Source: JANNGZ01 sp031404155
GTDB taxonomy: Bacteria > Pseudomonadota > Gammaproteobacteria > Burkholderiales > Burkholderiaceae_C
DNA length: 14,490 nucleotides
Assembly: GCA_031404155.1 (NCBI GenBank)
Contig: JANNGZ010000227.1
Span: 1-14,490 of the forward strand
Reading direction: 5' to 3'
The notes under the pieces were generated by a model. The model was not told where the DNA came from. It made no database searches and saw only the letters and a list, made by a program, of their open reading frames with translations. The translations under genes were made by a program, and so were the position numbers. Below, piece by piece: positions 1-7,218 of the stretch. Numbering within the stretch: the stretch's first letter is position 1; each line of letters begins with the position of its first letter.

Positions 1-414
1 CCCGCCGACCAGTTGAAATGGGCGCAGCAGGCGCTGGCGGTCGCCGAAGCCTCGACGCAGCCGGCCGCGAAGGCCTGGGAGGCCTCGATTCGCAACAACC
101 TGGGCATGGCCCTGCACGGACTCGGCCGCTTCGACGAGGCCTTGCTGCAGTTCAAGCAGGCGCTGGCCGAGCGCGAGCGCGGCGGCAGCGCCGAACACGT
201 GCGCATCGCGTTTTGGATGGTGGCCTGGACCTTGCGCGCGATGAAGCGCGACGACGAGGCGCTGGCCATCCAGTTGCGCCTCGAGCGTGAGGGCGATGCC
301 GCCGGGCAGCCCGATCCCCATGTCTTCGAGGAGCTCGAGATCCTCTACCGCGGCAAGGGCGACGCCCAGCGCGCGGCGGCTTACGCCGAGCGCAGGAAGG
401 CGCCCGCCAAATGA
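1..414 (+). CDS. TPR-repeat protein, C-terminal part (5' end outside window)
   Basis: The frame is open from the first base of the window (it reads PADQLKWAQQAL), so the true start lies upstream and only about 137 C-terminal residues are visible. They are helical and Ala/Leu/Glu-rich, with the spacing of tetratricopeptide repeats: one around NNLGMALHGLGRFDEALLQF, a second around the AWTLRAMKRDDEALAIQ stretch, and a third near the end (ILYRGKGDAQRAAAYAERR). TPR domains are protein-interaction scaffolds, so no specific role can be given. The stop codon overlaps the start of the next gene (ATGA), which implies translational coupling and a shared transcript. A TTG at position 13 is in frame, but nothing supports it as the start. 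Confidence 0.75.
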   Translation, partial: PADQLKWAQQALAVAEASTQPAAKAWEASIRNNLGMALHGLGRFDEALLQFKQALAERERGGSAEHVRIAFWMVAWTLRAMKRDDEALAIQLRLEREGDAAGQPDPHVFEELEILYRGKGDAQRAAAYAERRKAPAK

Positions 415-1157
415 CGGCCCGACCGAGCCTGAACCTGCTCTGCGCCGGCGCGGCCCAGGGCCTCGTCAGCGCCTTGCAAGCGCGTTGGCTCGGCGACACC
501 GGCAGCGACATCGGCGGGCGCTTCGGCGCGGTCGGGGCGATGCGGGAGGCGCTGCTGGCGGGCGAGCCTTGCGATGTCTTCGTCTCGACCGACAAGATGA
601 TCGGCGAGTTGATCGAAGCCGGCCTGTTGTGCGCCGATTCGCGCACCGACTCGCGTGCCGCGCTGGGCCGCGTGTTCACCGGCATCGCCGTGCGCGCCGC
701 TGCGCCGCATCCCGATGTCGCGACGCCCGAGGCCCTGAAAGCCGCGCTGCTGGCGGCCGATGCGATCTACTTTCCCGATGCGCTGCGCTCCACCGCCGGC
801 ATCCACTTCGCTGGCGTGATGCGCGACCTGGGCCTCTTCGACACGCTGGAGCCGCGTTTTCGCACCTACCCGAACGGCGCGGCGGCGATGCGCGAGATGG
901 CGGCCAACCTGGCCCCGAATCTGATCGGCTGCACCCAGGTCAGCGAGATCCTGTTCACCGATGGCGTCGACCTGGTGGCGCCGTTGCCAGCGCGCTTCGA
1001 GCTGGCAACGACCTACACCGCCGCAGTCAGCGCGAGTGCCGCCGACCCGGCGCAGGCGCAGCGCTTCATCGCGCTGCTGGCTGGCGCCGACACGCGGGCG
1101 ATGCGCGAAGCCGCCGGTTTCCGAACACAAGGAAGACCATGCAACGAAGAAGCTTGA
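411..1157 (+). CDS. ModA-like substrate-binding domain protein without signal peptide
   Basis: This 248-residue protein resembles the periplasmic binding protein type 2 fold of molybdate-binding ModA-like proteins. It opens with a beta strand and Ala/Gly turn (LNLLCAGAAQGLVSAL), then has the typical 'GEPCDVFVSTD' strand near residue 55, a central STAGIHFAGVMRDLGL segment and a late Gly/Ala-rich tail. ModA proteins normally carry an N-terminal export signal. Here the homology starts almost at residue 7 and no hydrophobic leader is visible, so the protein may be cytoplasmic. The start is the ATG overlapping the upstream TPR stop. The 3' end overlaps the next gene by 19 nt in another frame. The ligand is unknown. 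No ModB or ModC partner is present, so a molybdate role should not be assumed. Confidence 0.7.
   Translation: MTARPSLNLLCAGAAQGLVSALQARWLGDTGSDIGGRFGAVGAMREALLAGEPCDVFVSTDKMIGELIEAGLLCADSRTDSRAALGRVFTGIAVRAAAPHPDVATPEALKAALLAADAIYFPDALRSTAGIHFAGVMRDLGLFDTLEPRFRTYPNGAAAMREMAANLAPNLIGCTQVSEILFTDGVDLVAPLPARFELATTYTAAVSASAADPAQAQRFIALLAGADTRAMREAAGFRTQGRPCNEEA
1129..1133 (+). promoter_or_regulatory. Ribosome binding site of first Bug protein
   Basis: AAGGA lies five bases before the ATG at 1139, inside the 3' end of the preceding gene. It fixes the start of the Bug protein, because the same frame stays open far upstream without any protein-like character. Confidence 0.7.
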
Positions 1158-2107
1158 TCGCCGCACTGCCTGCGGCCCTGGCGTGGCCGAGCGCCCGCGC
1201 GCAAGCCTTCCCTTCGCGCCCGGTTCGCTACATCGTGCCCGTGGCGGCCGGCGGCGGCAGCGATCTCGTCGGCCGCACCGTCACCGAGCGCTGGGGCAAG
1301 TTGCTGAACCAGACCTTCGTCGTCGAGAACATCGGCGGCGCTGGCGGCGCGATCGCCTGCCAGGCCACGGCCAAGGCCGCGCCCGACGGCTACACCCTGC
1401 TGCAAGGTTATGTCGCCACGCACGGCACCAGCCCGGCCACGCGCAGCAAGCTGCCCTACGACGCGGTCAAGGACTTCACCCCGGTGGGCATGATCGGCAG
1501 CACACCGAATGTGCTGGTGGTGAACGCCGCGCTGCCGGTGAACACGGTGGCGCAGTTCGTGGCCTACCTGCGCGCCAACCCCGGCCGCGCGAGCTACGGC
1601 TCCGCCGGCCAGGGCTCGCTCACCCACCTGACCATGGAGCTGTTCAAGCAGGCGATCGACGCGTTCATGGTGCACATCCCGTACCGCGGCATCGCACCGG
1701 CGTTCACCGATTTGCTCGGCGAGCAAACCCAGGCCATGTTCCCCGGCCTGGCCGCCGCGCTGCCCCACATCCGCTCGGGCCGGGTGCGTGCGCTGGCCGT
1801 CACCGGCGGCACCCGGCACGCCTTGCTCAAGGACGTGCCGACGATGGCCGAGGCCGGCTTCAAAGGCTTCGACGCGGTGCAGTGGTACGGCGTGGTCGGC
1901 CCGGCCGATTTGCCGGCACCGGTGTTGAAGACGCTCAACGACACGCTGAACGCGGTGCTCACCGGGCCCGACCTGCGCGACAAGCTGAGCGCCGAAGCGG
2001 TGGAGCCGACACCGATGAGCCCCGAGGCCTTTGCGCAATTCATCCGTGAAGACATTGCCCGCTGGACCAAGCTCGCGCGCGAACGCAAGATCGATCTCGA
2101 TTCCTGA
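1139..2107 (+). CDS. Bug/TctC-family tripartite tricarboxylate transporter substrate-binding protein
   Basis: This 322-residue protein has the usual length of the Bug (TctC) family, periplasmic receptors that bind carboxylates and related small molecules. An N-terminal signal (MQRRSLIAALPAALA) ends in a probable SARA|QA cleavage site after residue 21. It is followed by the family strand RPVRYIVPVAAGGGSD (about 28-42), the VVENIGGAGGAIA loop (61-73) and APDGYTLLQG (81-90). The RR pair near the start could suggest Tat export, but the motif is incomplete. The start is set by the AAGGA ribosome binding site. The reading frame is open well upstream, but that part is out-of-frame shadow of the ModA-like gene. 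No TctA/TctB membrane subunits are in the window, as is common for these proteins in Burkholderiales. The ligand cannot be read from sequence. Confidence 0.93.
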   Translation: MQRRSLIAALPAALAWPSARAQAFPSRPVRYIVPVAAGGGSDLVGRTVTERWGKLLNQTFVVENIGGAGGAIACQATAKAAPDGYTLLQGYVATHGTSPATRSKLPYDAVKDFTPVGMIGSTPNVLVVNAALPVNTVAQFVAYLRANPGRASYGSAGQGSLTHLTMELFKQAIDAFMVHIPYRGIAPAFTDLLGEQTQAMFPGLAAALPHIRSGRVRALAVTGGTRHALLKDVPTMAEAGFKGFDAVQWYGVVGPADLPAPVLKTLNDTLNAVLTGPDLRDKLSAEAVEPTPMSPEAFAQFIREDIARWTKLARERKIDLDS

Positions 2108-2133
2108 ACCCTCGACGACAGAAGCTCACGACC

Positions 2134-3504
2134 ATGGCCCGCAACACCCAAGTCAGCGCCGACACCAACGCGCCGCCGATCACTCAAATCCTTTCGCGTT
2201 TTGTCGCAACGCATGCCTCTCGCGGCTGGAGCGAAGCGCTCGACCACGAAGCCCACCGCACCTTGCTCAACTGGCTCGGCTGCGCGGTCGGCGCGGCGCG
2301 CCATGAAGCGGTGGACGCCGCACTCGCCGCGGTGCAGATGCTGCAACCCTCGGCGCAGGCGCAGGTGCTCGGGCGCGCAGAGCGGGTGGACATGGCCAGC
2401 GCCGCGCTGCTCAACGGCATCTCCTCGCACACCTTCGACTTCGACGACACGCACCTCAAGACCATCATCCACCCGGCCGGCCCGGTGGCCAGCGCGCTGC
2501 TGGCGCTGGCCGAACACCAGGGCGCCAGCGGCCGCGGCCTGATCGACGCGCTGGTGCTCGGCATCGATGTCTCCTGCCGCCTCGGCAACGTGGTCTACCC
2601 CGAGCATTACGACCGCGGCTGGCATATCACCGGCTCCACCGGCATGCTCGGCGCGGCGGCCGGCTGCGCGCGCCTGCTCGGCCTGACCGAGCAGCAGACC
2701 GCGATGGCGATCGGCATCGCGGCGTCGCAACCGGTGGGCCTGCGCGAGCAATTCGGCACGATGAGCAAACCGCTGCACCCGGGTGCCGCGGCACGCGCGG
2801 GTTTGATGTCGGCGTTGATGGCAAAACACGGCTACACCGCCAGCCCGCGCGCGCTCGAAGCGCCGCGCGGCCTGCTCCAGGTGTTCTCCACCAAATGCGA
2901 CTGGCGCGAAGCTACCGACGAACTCGGCGAGCGCTTCGAGCTGGCCTTCAACACCTACAAACCCTTCGCCTGCGGCATCGTGATCCACCCCAGCATCGAC
3001 GCCTGCGTGCAACTGCGCGAGCAGGGTATTCGCGCCGAAGAGGTCGAGCGCATCGAGCTGGGTGTGCATTCGCTGGTGCTCGAACTCACCGGCAAGAAGG
3101 AGCCGGCCGACGGCCTGGCCGCCAAATTCAGCGTCTACCACGGCTGCGCCGCGGGCCTGCTTTTCGGCCGTGCCGGCGAAGAGGAGTTTGCCGACGCGCT
3201 GGTGAACCGCGCCGACGTGGTGGCGCTGCGCCGCAAGGTGGTGGCGCAGGTGGATGACAACATCGACGAAGCCGCGGTGGACGTGACCGCGGTGCTGCAG
3301 AGCGGGCGGCGTGTTCGTGTCTTCGTCGAACATGCGATCGGCTCGCTGCAGCGGCCGATGAGCGACGCCGCACTCGAAGCCAAGTTCCACGCGCTGGCCG
3401 ACCCGGTGCTCGGCACCGGTCGCGCGGCCGAGTTGATCCGCGCCTGCTGGGGCGTGGGCGACAGTGCCGATGTGCGCAGTTTGGCCGCGCTGGCGCGGCC
3501 TTGA
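2134..3504 (+). CDS. MmgE/PrpD family protein
   Basis: This 456-residue protein matches the MmgE/PrpD family in length and motifs. Known members include 2-methylcitrate dehydratase (PrpD), cis-aconitate decarboxylase and iminodisuccinate epimerase. Visible signatures are HTFDFDDTH (99-107), IIHPAGPV (111-118), HITGSTGMLGAAAGCARLLG (164-183), SKPLHPGAAARAG (211-223) and KPFACGIVIHP (276-286). These line the active-site cleft between the helical domain and the lid domain. It lies between two Bug genes, 26 nt after one and 27 nt before the other, so it probably acts on a compound those receptors capture, or on its metabolite. No citrate synthase or PrpB is nearby, so a methylcitrate-cycle role is not supported. 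It is better described as a dehydratase, decarboxylase or isomerase of unknown substrate. The ribosome binding site before the ATG is weak. Confidence 0.92.
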   Translation: MARNTQVSADTNAPPITQILSRFVATHASRGWSEALDHEAHRTLLNWLGCAVGAARHEAVDAALAAVQMLQPSAQAQVLGRAERVDMASAALLNGISSHTFDFDDTHLKTIIHPAGPVASALLALAEHQGASGRGLIDALVLGIDVSCRLGNVVYPEHYDRGWHITGSTGMLGAAAGCARLLGLTEQQTAMAIGIAASQPVGLREQFGTMSKPLHPGAAARAGLMSALMAKHGYTASPRALEAPRGLLQVFSTKCDWREATDELGERFELAFNTYKPFACGIVIHPSIDACVQLREQGIRAEEVERIELGVHSLVLELTGKKEPADGLAAKFSVYHGCAAGLLFGRAGEEEFADALVNRADVVALRRKVVAQVDDNIDEAAVDVTAVLQSGRRVRVFVEHAIGSLQRPMSDAALEAKFHALADPVLGTGRAAELIRACWGVGDSADVRSLAALARP

Positions 3505-3531
3505 CCCCACCCCTCGCGGAGCCGACTCAAG

Positions 3532-4506
3532 ATGCCGATTCCTTTCCTGAACCGCGTCGCAGCGGCCTTGTTTGCCGCTGCGCTCTGCGCCTCCGCGGCA
3601 ATCGCGCAGGACTACCCGAACCGCCCGATCCGCATCGTGGTGCCGTTTTCGCCCGGCGGCGCGGTGGACGGGCCGACGCGGGCGATAGCGCAGGAACTGA
3701 GCAAGCGGCTGAAGCAGCAGGTGATCGTCGACAACAAACCCGGTGCCGGCGCCACCATCGGCAGCGAGCTGGTGGCCAAGGCGCCGCCCGACGGCTACAC
3801 ACTCTTGCTCGCCTCGCAAACCAACGCGATCAGCGCGTCGCTCTACCCCAAGCTCAGCTACCAGCCGATCGACGACTTCGTCGCCATCTCGCTGCTCGGC
3901 CGCGAGCCCGGCGTGCTGGTGGTGAACCCGGGCCTGCCGGTGAAAAGCGTGGCCGAGCTCGTCGCCTATGCCAGGGAGCGCCCCGGGCAGCTGAACTACG
4001 CTTCGTCGGGCAACGGCAGCGGGCAGCACCTGTTCATGGCGATGTTCGCGTCGATGGCCAACATCAGCCTGGTGCATGTGCCCTACCGCGGCAGCGGCCA
4101 GGCCACCACCGACTTGCTCGGCGGCACGGTGCCGATGGCCATGCCTGGCATGGCCGGGATGCTCGGCCATATCAAGGCCGGCAAGCTGCGCGTGCTGGCC
4201 ACCACCGGCGCGGCGCGCTCGCCGCAACTGCCCGAGGTGCCCACACTAGCCGAAGCGGGCGTGGCCGGTTATTCGGCCTATGTCTGGCTCGGCCTGCTCG
4301 CGCCCAAGGGCACGCCGGCCGCCATTGTCGAGCGGCTGCACCGCGAGCTGAAGGAAGCGCTGGCGGTGCCCGAGGTGAAGGCCTATTTCAACGAGGCCGG
4401 CATCGAGGCCGTGGGTTCGACACCGGCCGAGTTCGAAACCTACTTCCGCGAAGAGCGCGACCGCTGGGCGCGCATCGTCAAGGACACCGGGGCCAAGGTG
4501 GACTGA
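3532..4506 (+). CDS. Bug/TctC-family substrate-binding protein (second copy)
   Basis: This 324-residue Bug-family receptor has a clear Sec signal peptide (hydrophobic AAALFAAALCASAA), with probable cleavage AIA|QD after residue 25. The mature part begins YPNRPIRIVVPFSPGG, the standard family opening, and continues with VIVDNKPGAGATIG (64-77) and KAPPDGYTLLLA (83-94). A GGAG motif precedes the ATG by about ten bases. It differs clearly in sequence from the Bug gene at 1139, so it is not a recent tandem copy and probably binds a different but related ligand. It follows the PrpD gene after 27 nt and precedes the hydrolase by 43 nt. Export to the periplasm is inferred from the leader, and the substrate is unknown. 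Confidence 0.94.
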   Translation: MPIPFLNRVAAALFAAALCASAAIAQDYPNRPIRIVVPFSPGGAVDGPTRAIAQELSKRLKQQVIVDNKPGAGATIGSELVAKAPPDGYTLLLASQTNAISASLYPKLSYQPIDDFVAISLLGREPGVLVVNPGLPVKSVAELVAYARERPGQLNYASSGNGSGQHLFMAMFASMANISLVHVPYRGSGQATTDLLGGTVPMAMPGMAGMLGHIKAGKLRVLATTGAARSPQLPEVPTLAEAGVAGYSAYVWLGLLAPKGTPAAIVERLHRELKEALAVPEVKAYFNEAGIEAVGSTPAEFETYFREERDRWARIVKDTGAKVD

Positions 4507-4549
4507 CGCGACGGCACCCCGCGCACCAACTCATCATCAGGATCGGCGC

Positions 4550-5482
4550 ATGACAGCAACTCAAGTAACCGGCCAGGAGCACTGGACCACCAAAAAAACC
4601 GCCGACGGCGATGTGCGCCTGTTCCTGTGGGAAAAGTTCGTCGGCTCGCCCGACGGCAAACCAGCGGTGCTGTTTGTGCACGGCTCGTCCATGGCGAGCC
4701 AGCCGACCTTCGACCTGACCGTACCCGGCCGCCCCGACTCGTCGGTGATGGACTGGTTCGCCGAACGCGGTTTCGTCTGCTGGTGCGTCGACATGGAGGG
4801 CTACGGCCGCAGCGGCAAGGCACGCGACATCTATTGCGACATCGCCAACGGTGCCGACGACCTGCAAGCCGCCACCGACTACATCCATGCCACGCGCGGC
4901 GTGCGCAGCTTTCTCACCTACGGCATCTCCTCGGGCGCCTTGCGCGCCGCGCTCTTCGCCCAACGCCACCCCGAGCGCGTGGCGCGCCTGGCGCTCGACG
5001 CGTTCGTGTGGACCGGCGAGGGTGCGCCGACGCTGGCGCAGCGGCGCAAGAAGCTGCCCGAGTTCATGGCCCAAAAACGCCGCCCGATCGACCGCGCCTT
5101 CGTGCGCTCGATCTTCACGCGCGACCACCCCGACTGCGCCGACGCGGCGACAGTCGAAGCCTTTGCCGACGCGATCCTGGCCCTGGACGACTCGATGCCC
5201 AACGGCACCTACATCGACATGTGCAGCAAGCTGCCGGTGGTGGACCCGCAAAAGATCACCGTGCCCACCCTGGTGTTGCGTGGCCAGTTCGACGGCATCG
5301 CCGGCATGGACGATCTGATCGAGTTCTTCAAGCGCCTGCCCTCGCCCGACAAACAGTTCACCGTGCTCAACGGCATTTCACACGCCAGCTTCCAGCAGAA
5401 GAACTACAAGATGATCTACCAGATCCTGCACGCCTACTTCACGCAGCCGGCGCCGGTTTATACGGATGCGGGTGGGGGTTGA
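4550..5482 (+). CDS. Alpha/beta hydrolase
   Basis: This 310-residue protein has the alpha/beta hydrolase fold. The oxyanion strand is VLFVHGSS (40-47). The nucleophile elbow is GISSG (125-129) with Ser127. The acid is probably Asp248 in LRGQFDG and the base His278 in GISHASF, so the triad order is as expected. An insert of roughly 60 residues between the elbow and the acid (about 155-215) forms the cap domain and contains KKLPEFMAQKRRPIDRAF. No signal peptide is visible, so it is probably cytoplasmic. AGGA lies shortly before the ATG. As the last gene of the Bug-PrpD-Bug run it may hydrolyse an ester, lactone or C-C bond in the same pathway. The substrate cannot be predicted from sequence. 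The C-terminus ends in a short Gly tail. Confidence 0.9.
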   Translation: MTATQVTGQEHWTTKKTADGDVRLFLWEKFVGSPDGKPAVLFVHGSSMASQPTFDLTVPGRPDSSVMDWFAERGFVCWCVDMEGYGRSGKARDIYCDIANGADDLQAATDYIHATRGVRSFLTYGISSGALRAALFAQRHPERVARLALDAFVWTGEGAPTLAQRRKKLPEFMAQKRRPIDRAFVRSIFTRDHPDCADAATVEAFADAILALDDSMPNGTYIDMCSKLPVVDPQKITVPTLVLRGQFDGIAGMDDLIEFFKRLPSPDKQFTVLNGISHASFQQKNYKMIYQILHAYFTQPAPVYTDAGGG

Positions 5483-5794
5483 GGCTGCTGCCAGCTCGGG
5501 AGTGCACAGGCAACAGCGGCTCCTCCTCCTCGGCCCTGTCGTCTCCGGCTTGGTGTGCGCTTCGTAACTCGAAGGGCGCCGCGGATTGTTTCTGGCAGTG
5601 GCGATTCCGCGTCGCTCTGCTTCTGTGGTTGCTCTACGAAGCGTACCTTTGGCCGGGTAAGGGTGGGGTCGACCTGATGTGGCCGATGGCGCGCCGCTGC
5701 GCCGGCAGCATCTGTGCCGCGGTTGGTGGCGTCAGCTACGCGCTGTTTATCGGGGTCGAACCCGGCGCCGAGGCCGGCGCCGGAACCGCCGGGA
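5483..5794. other. Convergent intergenic region, possible gene relic
   Basis: About 310 bp lie between the hydrolase and the converging yidB-like gene. I find no gene with a usual start codon. One + strand frame over 5581-5760 encodes a hydrophobic stretch (FRVALLLWLLYEAYLW, then VDLMWPMARRCAG) with G/C-biased third positions. It has no ATG, GTG or TTG at its head and runs on into the opposite gene, so it may be a relic or chance. A perfect hairpin lies at 5762-5783. Confidence 0.5.
5762..5783. terminator. GC-rich hairpin at convergent gene ends
   Basis: CCGGCGCC and GGCGCCGG form a perfect 8-bp stem with a six-base loop (GAGGCC). It begins 11 nt after the stop of the minus-strand yidB-like gene and could end transcripts from both sides. 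There is no T-run on either strand, so it is not a classical intrinsic terminator. It may only be a structural or RNA-stabilising element. Confidence 0.4.
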
Positions 5795-6244
5795 TCAGCG
5801 CTGGCCGAAGCGCGACAGGATCGCACCGATGTCGCCCAGGCCGCCTTCGGGCACGCGGCCTTCCGGGGTCACCTGGTCCACCATCTGCGGCAGGATCTGC
5901 GACAACTGCCCGAGCAGGTCGTCCTGCGACAAGCCCGACTGCTGGGTGAGTTTGGAGAGCAGGTCGCCGCCGAGTGCGCCGCCAAGCTGGTCGGGCGAGA
6001 TCGGCAAGTTCTGGCCGGTGCCGACCCAGGAGCCGACCACGTCACCCAGGCCGCTGCGCTGGAACTGCTCCACCAGCCCGGCCAGGCCTCCGAGCCCTCC
6101 GAGCGCACCGCCGGCAGCGCCCGCTCCACCCTGTCCGTTGTTGGCCAGCATGCCGGCCACGATGTTGATCAGCGCGCTGGTGCCGCCGCCGGAGCCACCC
6201 TGTCGGTTCCCCAGCATTCCGCCAACGATGTCGAGCAAGCCCAT
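5795..6244 (-). CDS. YidB-like DUF937 protein
   Basis: This 149-residue protein belongs to the YidB/DUF937 family, whose function is not established. The N-terminus MGLLDIVGGMLG is followed by a Gly-rich, repetitive segment (about 16-56, GGSGGG and GGALGGLGGLAG). The compact helical YidB core comes next: SGLGDVVGSWVGTGQNLPIS (64-83), QLGGALGGDLLSKLTQQSGL (86-105), LSQILPQMVDQVTPEGRVP (114-132). The start was chosen at the ATG with an AGGAG six bases upstream. The same frame is open further upstream, but that part is Arg/Ala-rich and does not look like protein. There is no signal peptide or membrane segment. It stands as a single gene 158 bp after rsmE in the same direction, probably with its own promoter in that gap. 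Confidence 0.88.
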   Translation of the reverse strand: MGLLDIVGGMLGNRQGGSGGGTSALINIVAGMLANNGQGGAGAAGGALGGLGGLAGLVEQFQRSGLGDVVGSWVGTGQNLPISPDQLGGALGGDLLSKLTQQSGLSQDDLLGQLSQILPQMVDQVTPEGRVPEGGLGDIGAILSRFGQR

Positions 6245-6250
6245 GTCTGT

Positions 6251-6255
6251 CTCCT
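6251..6255 (-). promoter_or_regulatory. Ribosome binding site of YidB-like gene
   Basis: CTCCT on the + strand reads AGGAG on the minus strand, six bases before the ATG at 6244. It decides the start against the longer open frame that extends upstream to 6604. Confidence 0.7.
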
Positions 6256-6402
6256 GATGAAAGTGGTGATCACGAGGCGGCGATTCTGGTGGCGCCGCGC
6301 GGGTGTGGCAAGACTGACTGACCGCACGCCGTCCGCTTGGCGCGCTGCTTGAAAAACCGATCTGGAGGCGCGCTGCCGCCGTCCATAAGCTGCCGATGTG
6401 CC

Positions 6403-7155
6403 CTACGCGGCGCTGAGAAGCGCCAGCTGCGCCAGCGCCGCCAGCGGTGCGGTGTCGGCGCGCAGCACCCGCGGCCCCAGGCTCACCGGCGCGCAGCCGA
6501 GCCTGCCGCGCGCGAGGGCTTCCTCCCCTGCGCTCAGACCGCCTTCGGGCCCGCTGAGCAGCAGCACTTGGCGCACCGTAGCGATATCGGCTACGGCGTG
6601 CCACGCGTCACGCAGCGGTGGTGCCTGGGCAACGCTGAGCAGCCAGCGCAGCTCGTCGTCGCCTGCCGGATCAAGTTGTTGAGCCCACGCCGCGAGGCCC
6701 AGCACCGGCGCCACCTGCGGCACCACGCTGCGGCCAGATTGTTCGCAGGCCGCCACCGCAATCGCCTGCCAATGGGCGCGCTTGCGCTCGGCGCGCTCTC
6801 CCGACAGGCGCAACACCGAGCGTTCGGTGAGCAGCGGCTGAACCGTGCTCACGCCCAGCTCGCAGGCCTTTTCCACCAGCGTGTCCATGCGCTCGTTGGC
6901 CGGCATGCCCAGCGCCAGCGTCACCCGCAACGCCAACTCGCGGTTCACCGCCCGCCGTTCGAGCACGCCGACCTCGACCTCGGCGCGGCCGATGCGCAGC
7001 ACCTGCGCGGCCCACTCGCCGCCGTCGCCGTTGAAGAGCGTGAGCGCGGAGCCGGGTTGCAGGCGCAACACCTGGACGTGGCGGGCAACGCTCGCCGGCA
7101 GGTTCAACACGCTTGTGGCGCTGAGCGGCTGGTCAACGAAGAAGCGGGGCGGCAT
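6403..7155 (-). CDS. rsmE: 16S rRNA (uracil(1498)-N3)-methyltransferase
   Basis: RsmE methylates N3 of U1498 in 16S rRNA using S-adenosylmethionine, acting on the assembled small ribosomal subunit in the cytoplasm. The 250-residue length is normal. The N-terminal PUA-like RNA-binding part (1-70) starts MPPRFFVDQP. The SPOUT (trefoil-knot) methyltransferase part shows EKACELGVSTVQPLLTERSV (95-114), CEQSGRSVVP (137-146), the AdoMet-binding knot LSGPEGGLSAGE (200-211) and SLGPRVLRADTA (225-236), where many homologues have ETA. The start agrees with the conserved beginning of the family, although no good Shine-Dalgarno sequence precedes it. It lies 63 nt downstream of the broken res gene on the same strand and may depend on read-through or on a promoter inside that decayed gene. 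Confidence 0.95.
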   Translation of the reverse strand: MPPRFFVDQPLSATSVLNLPASVARHVQVLRLQPGSALTLFNGDGGEWAAQVLRIGRAEVEVGVLERRAVNRELALRVTLALGMPANERMDTLVEKACELGVSTVQPLLTERSVLRLSGERAERKRAHWQAIAVAACEQSGRSVVPQVAPVLGLAAWAQQLDPAGDDELRWLLSVAQAPPLRDAWHAVADIATVRQVLLLSGPEGGLSAGEEALARGRLGCAPVSLGPRVLRADTAPLAALAQLALLSAA

Positions 7156-7176
7156 GGCGAGCGAGTGTGCATGACC

Positions 7177-7192
7177 CGTCGGCTGGCCGACG
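7177..7192. terminator. Small perfect hairpin between res remnant and rsmE
   Basis: CGTCGGC and GCCGACG are separated by two bases, giving about six usable base pairs once a minimal loop is opened. It lies 21 nt before the rsmE start and after the res stop. There is no T-run. It could attenuate transcription into rsmE or be incidental in GC-rich DNA. Confidence 0.25.
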
Positions 7193-7218
7193 AAGCGCCC
7201 GGTGCGCTGGCGCGGCTG

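Noticed and set aside
411..1157. Naming the ModA-like gene modA
   Set aside because: There is no signal peptide and no modB or modC nearby, and the ligand residues cannot be verified by eye.
2134..3504. Naming the MmgE/PrpD gene prpD
   Set aside because: No methylcitrate-cycle partner genes are present, and the family covers several different reactions.
1594..4227. A very long open frame on the minus strand opposite the Bug and PrpD genes
   Set aside because: It is rich in Arg, His, Ala and Gln without domain motifs, and lies antisense to three well-supported genes. It follows from the high G/C third-position bias.
4627..5949. A 440-codon + strand open frame across the hydrolase and beyond
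   Set aside because: It is out of frame with the hydrolase, which has a full catalytic triad. Only its last part (5581-5760) looked protein-like, and that is reported separately.
7156..7218. Attachment-site duplicate at the two ends of the fic-mod-res block
   Set aside because: I compared 7156-7218 with 11720-11804 and found no shared direct repeat of convincing length.
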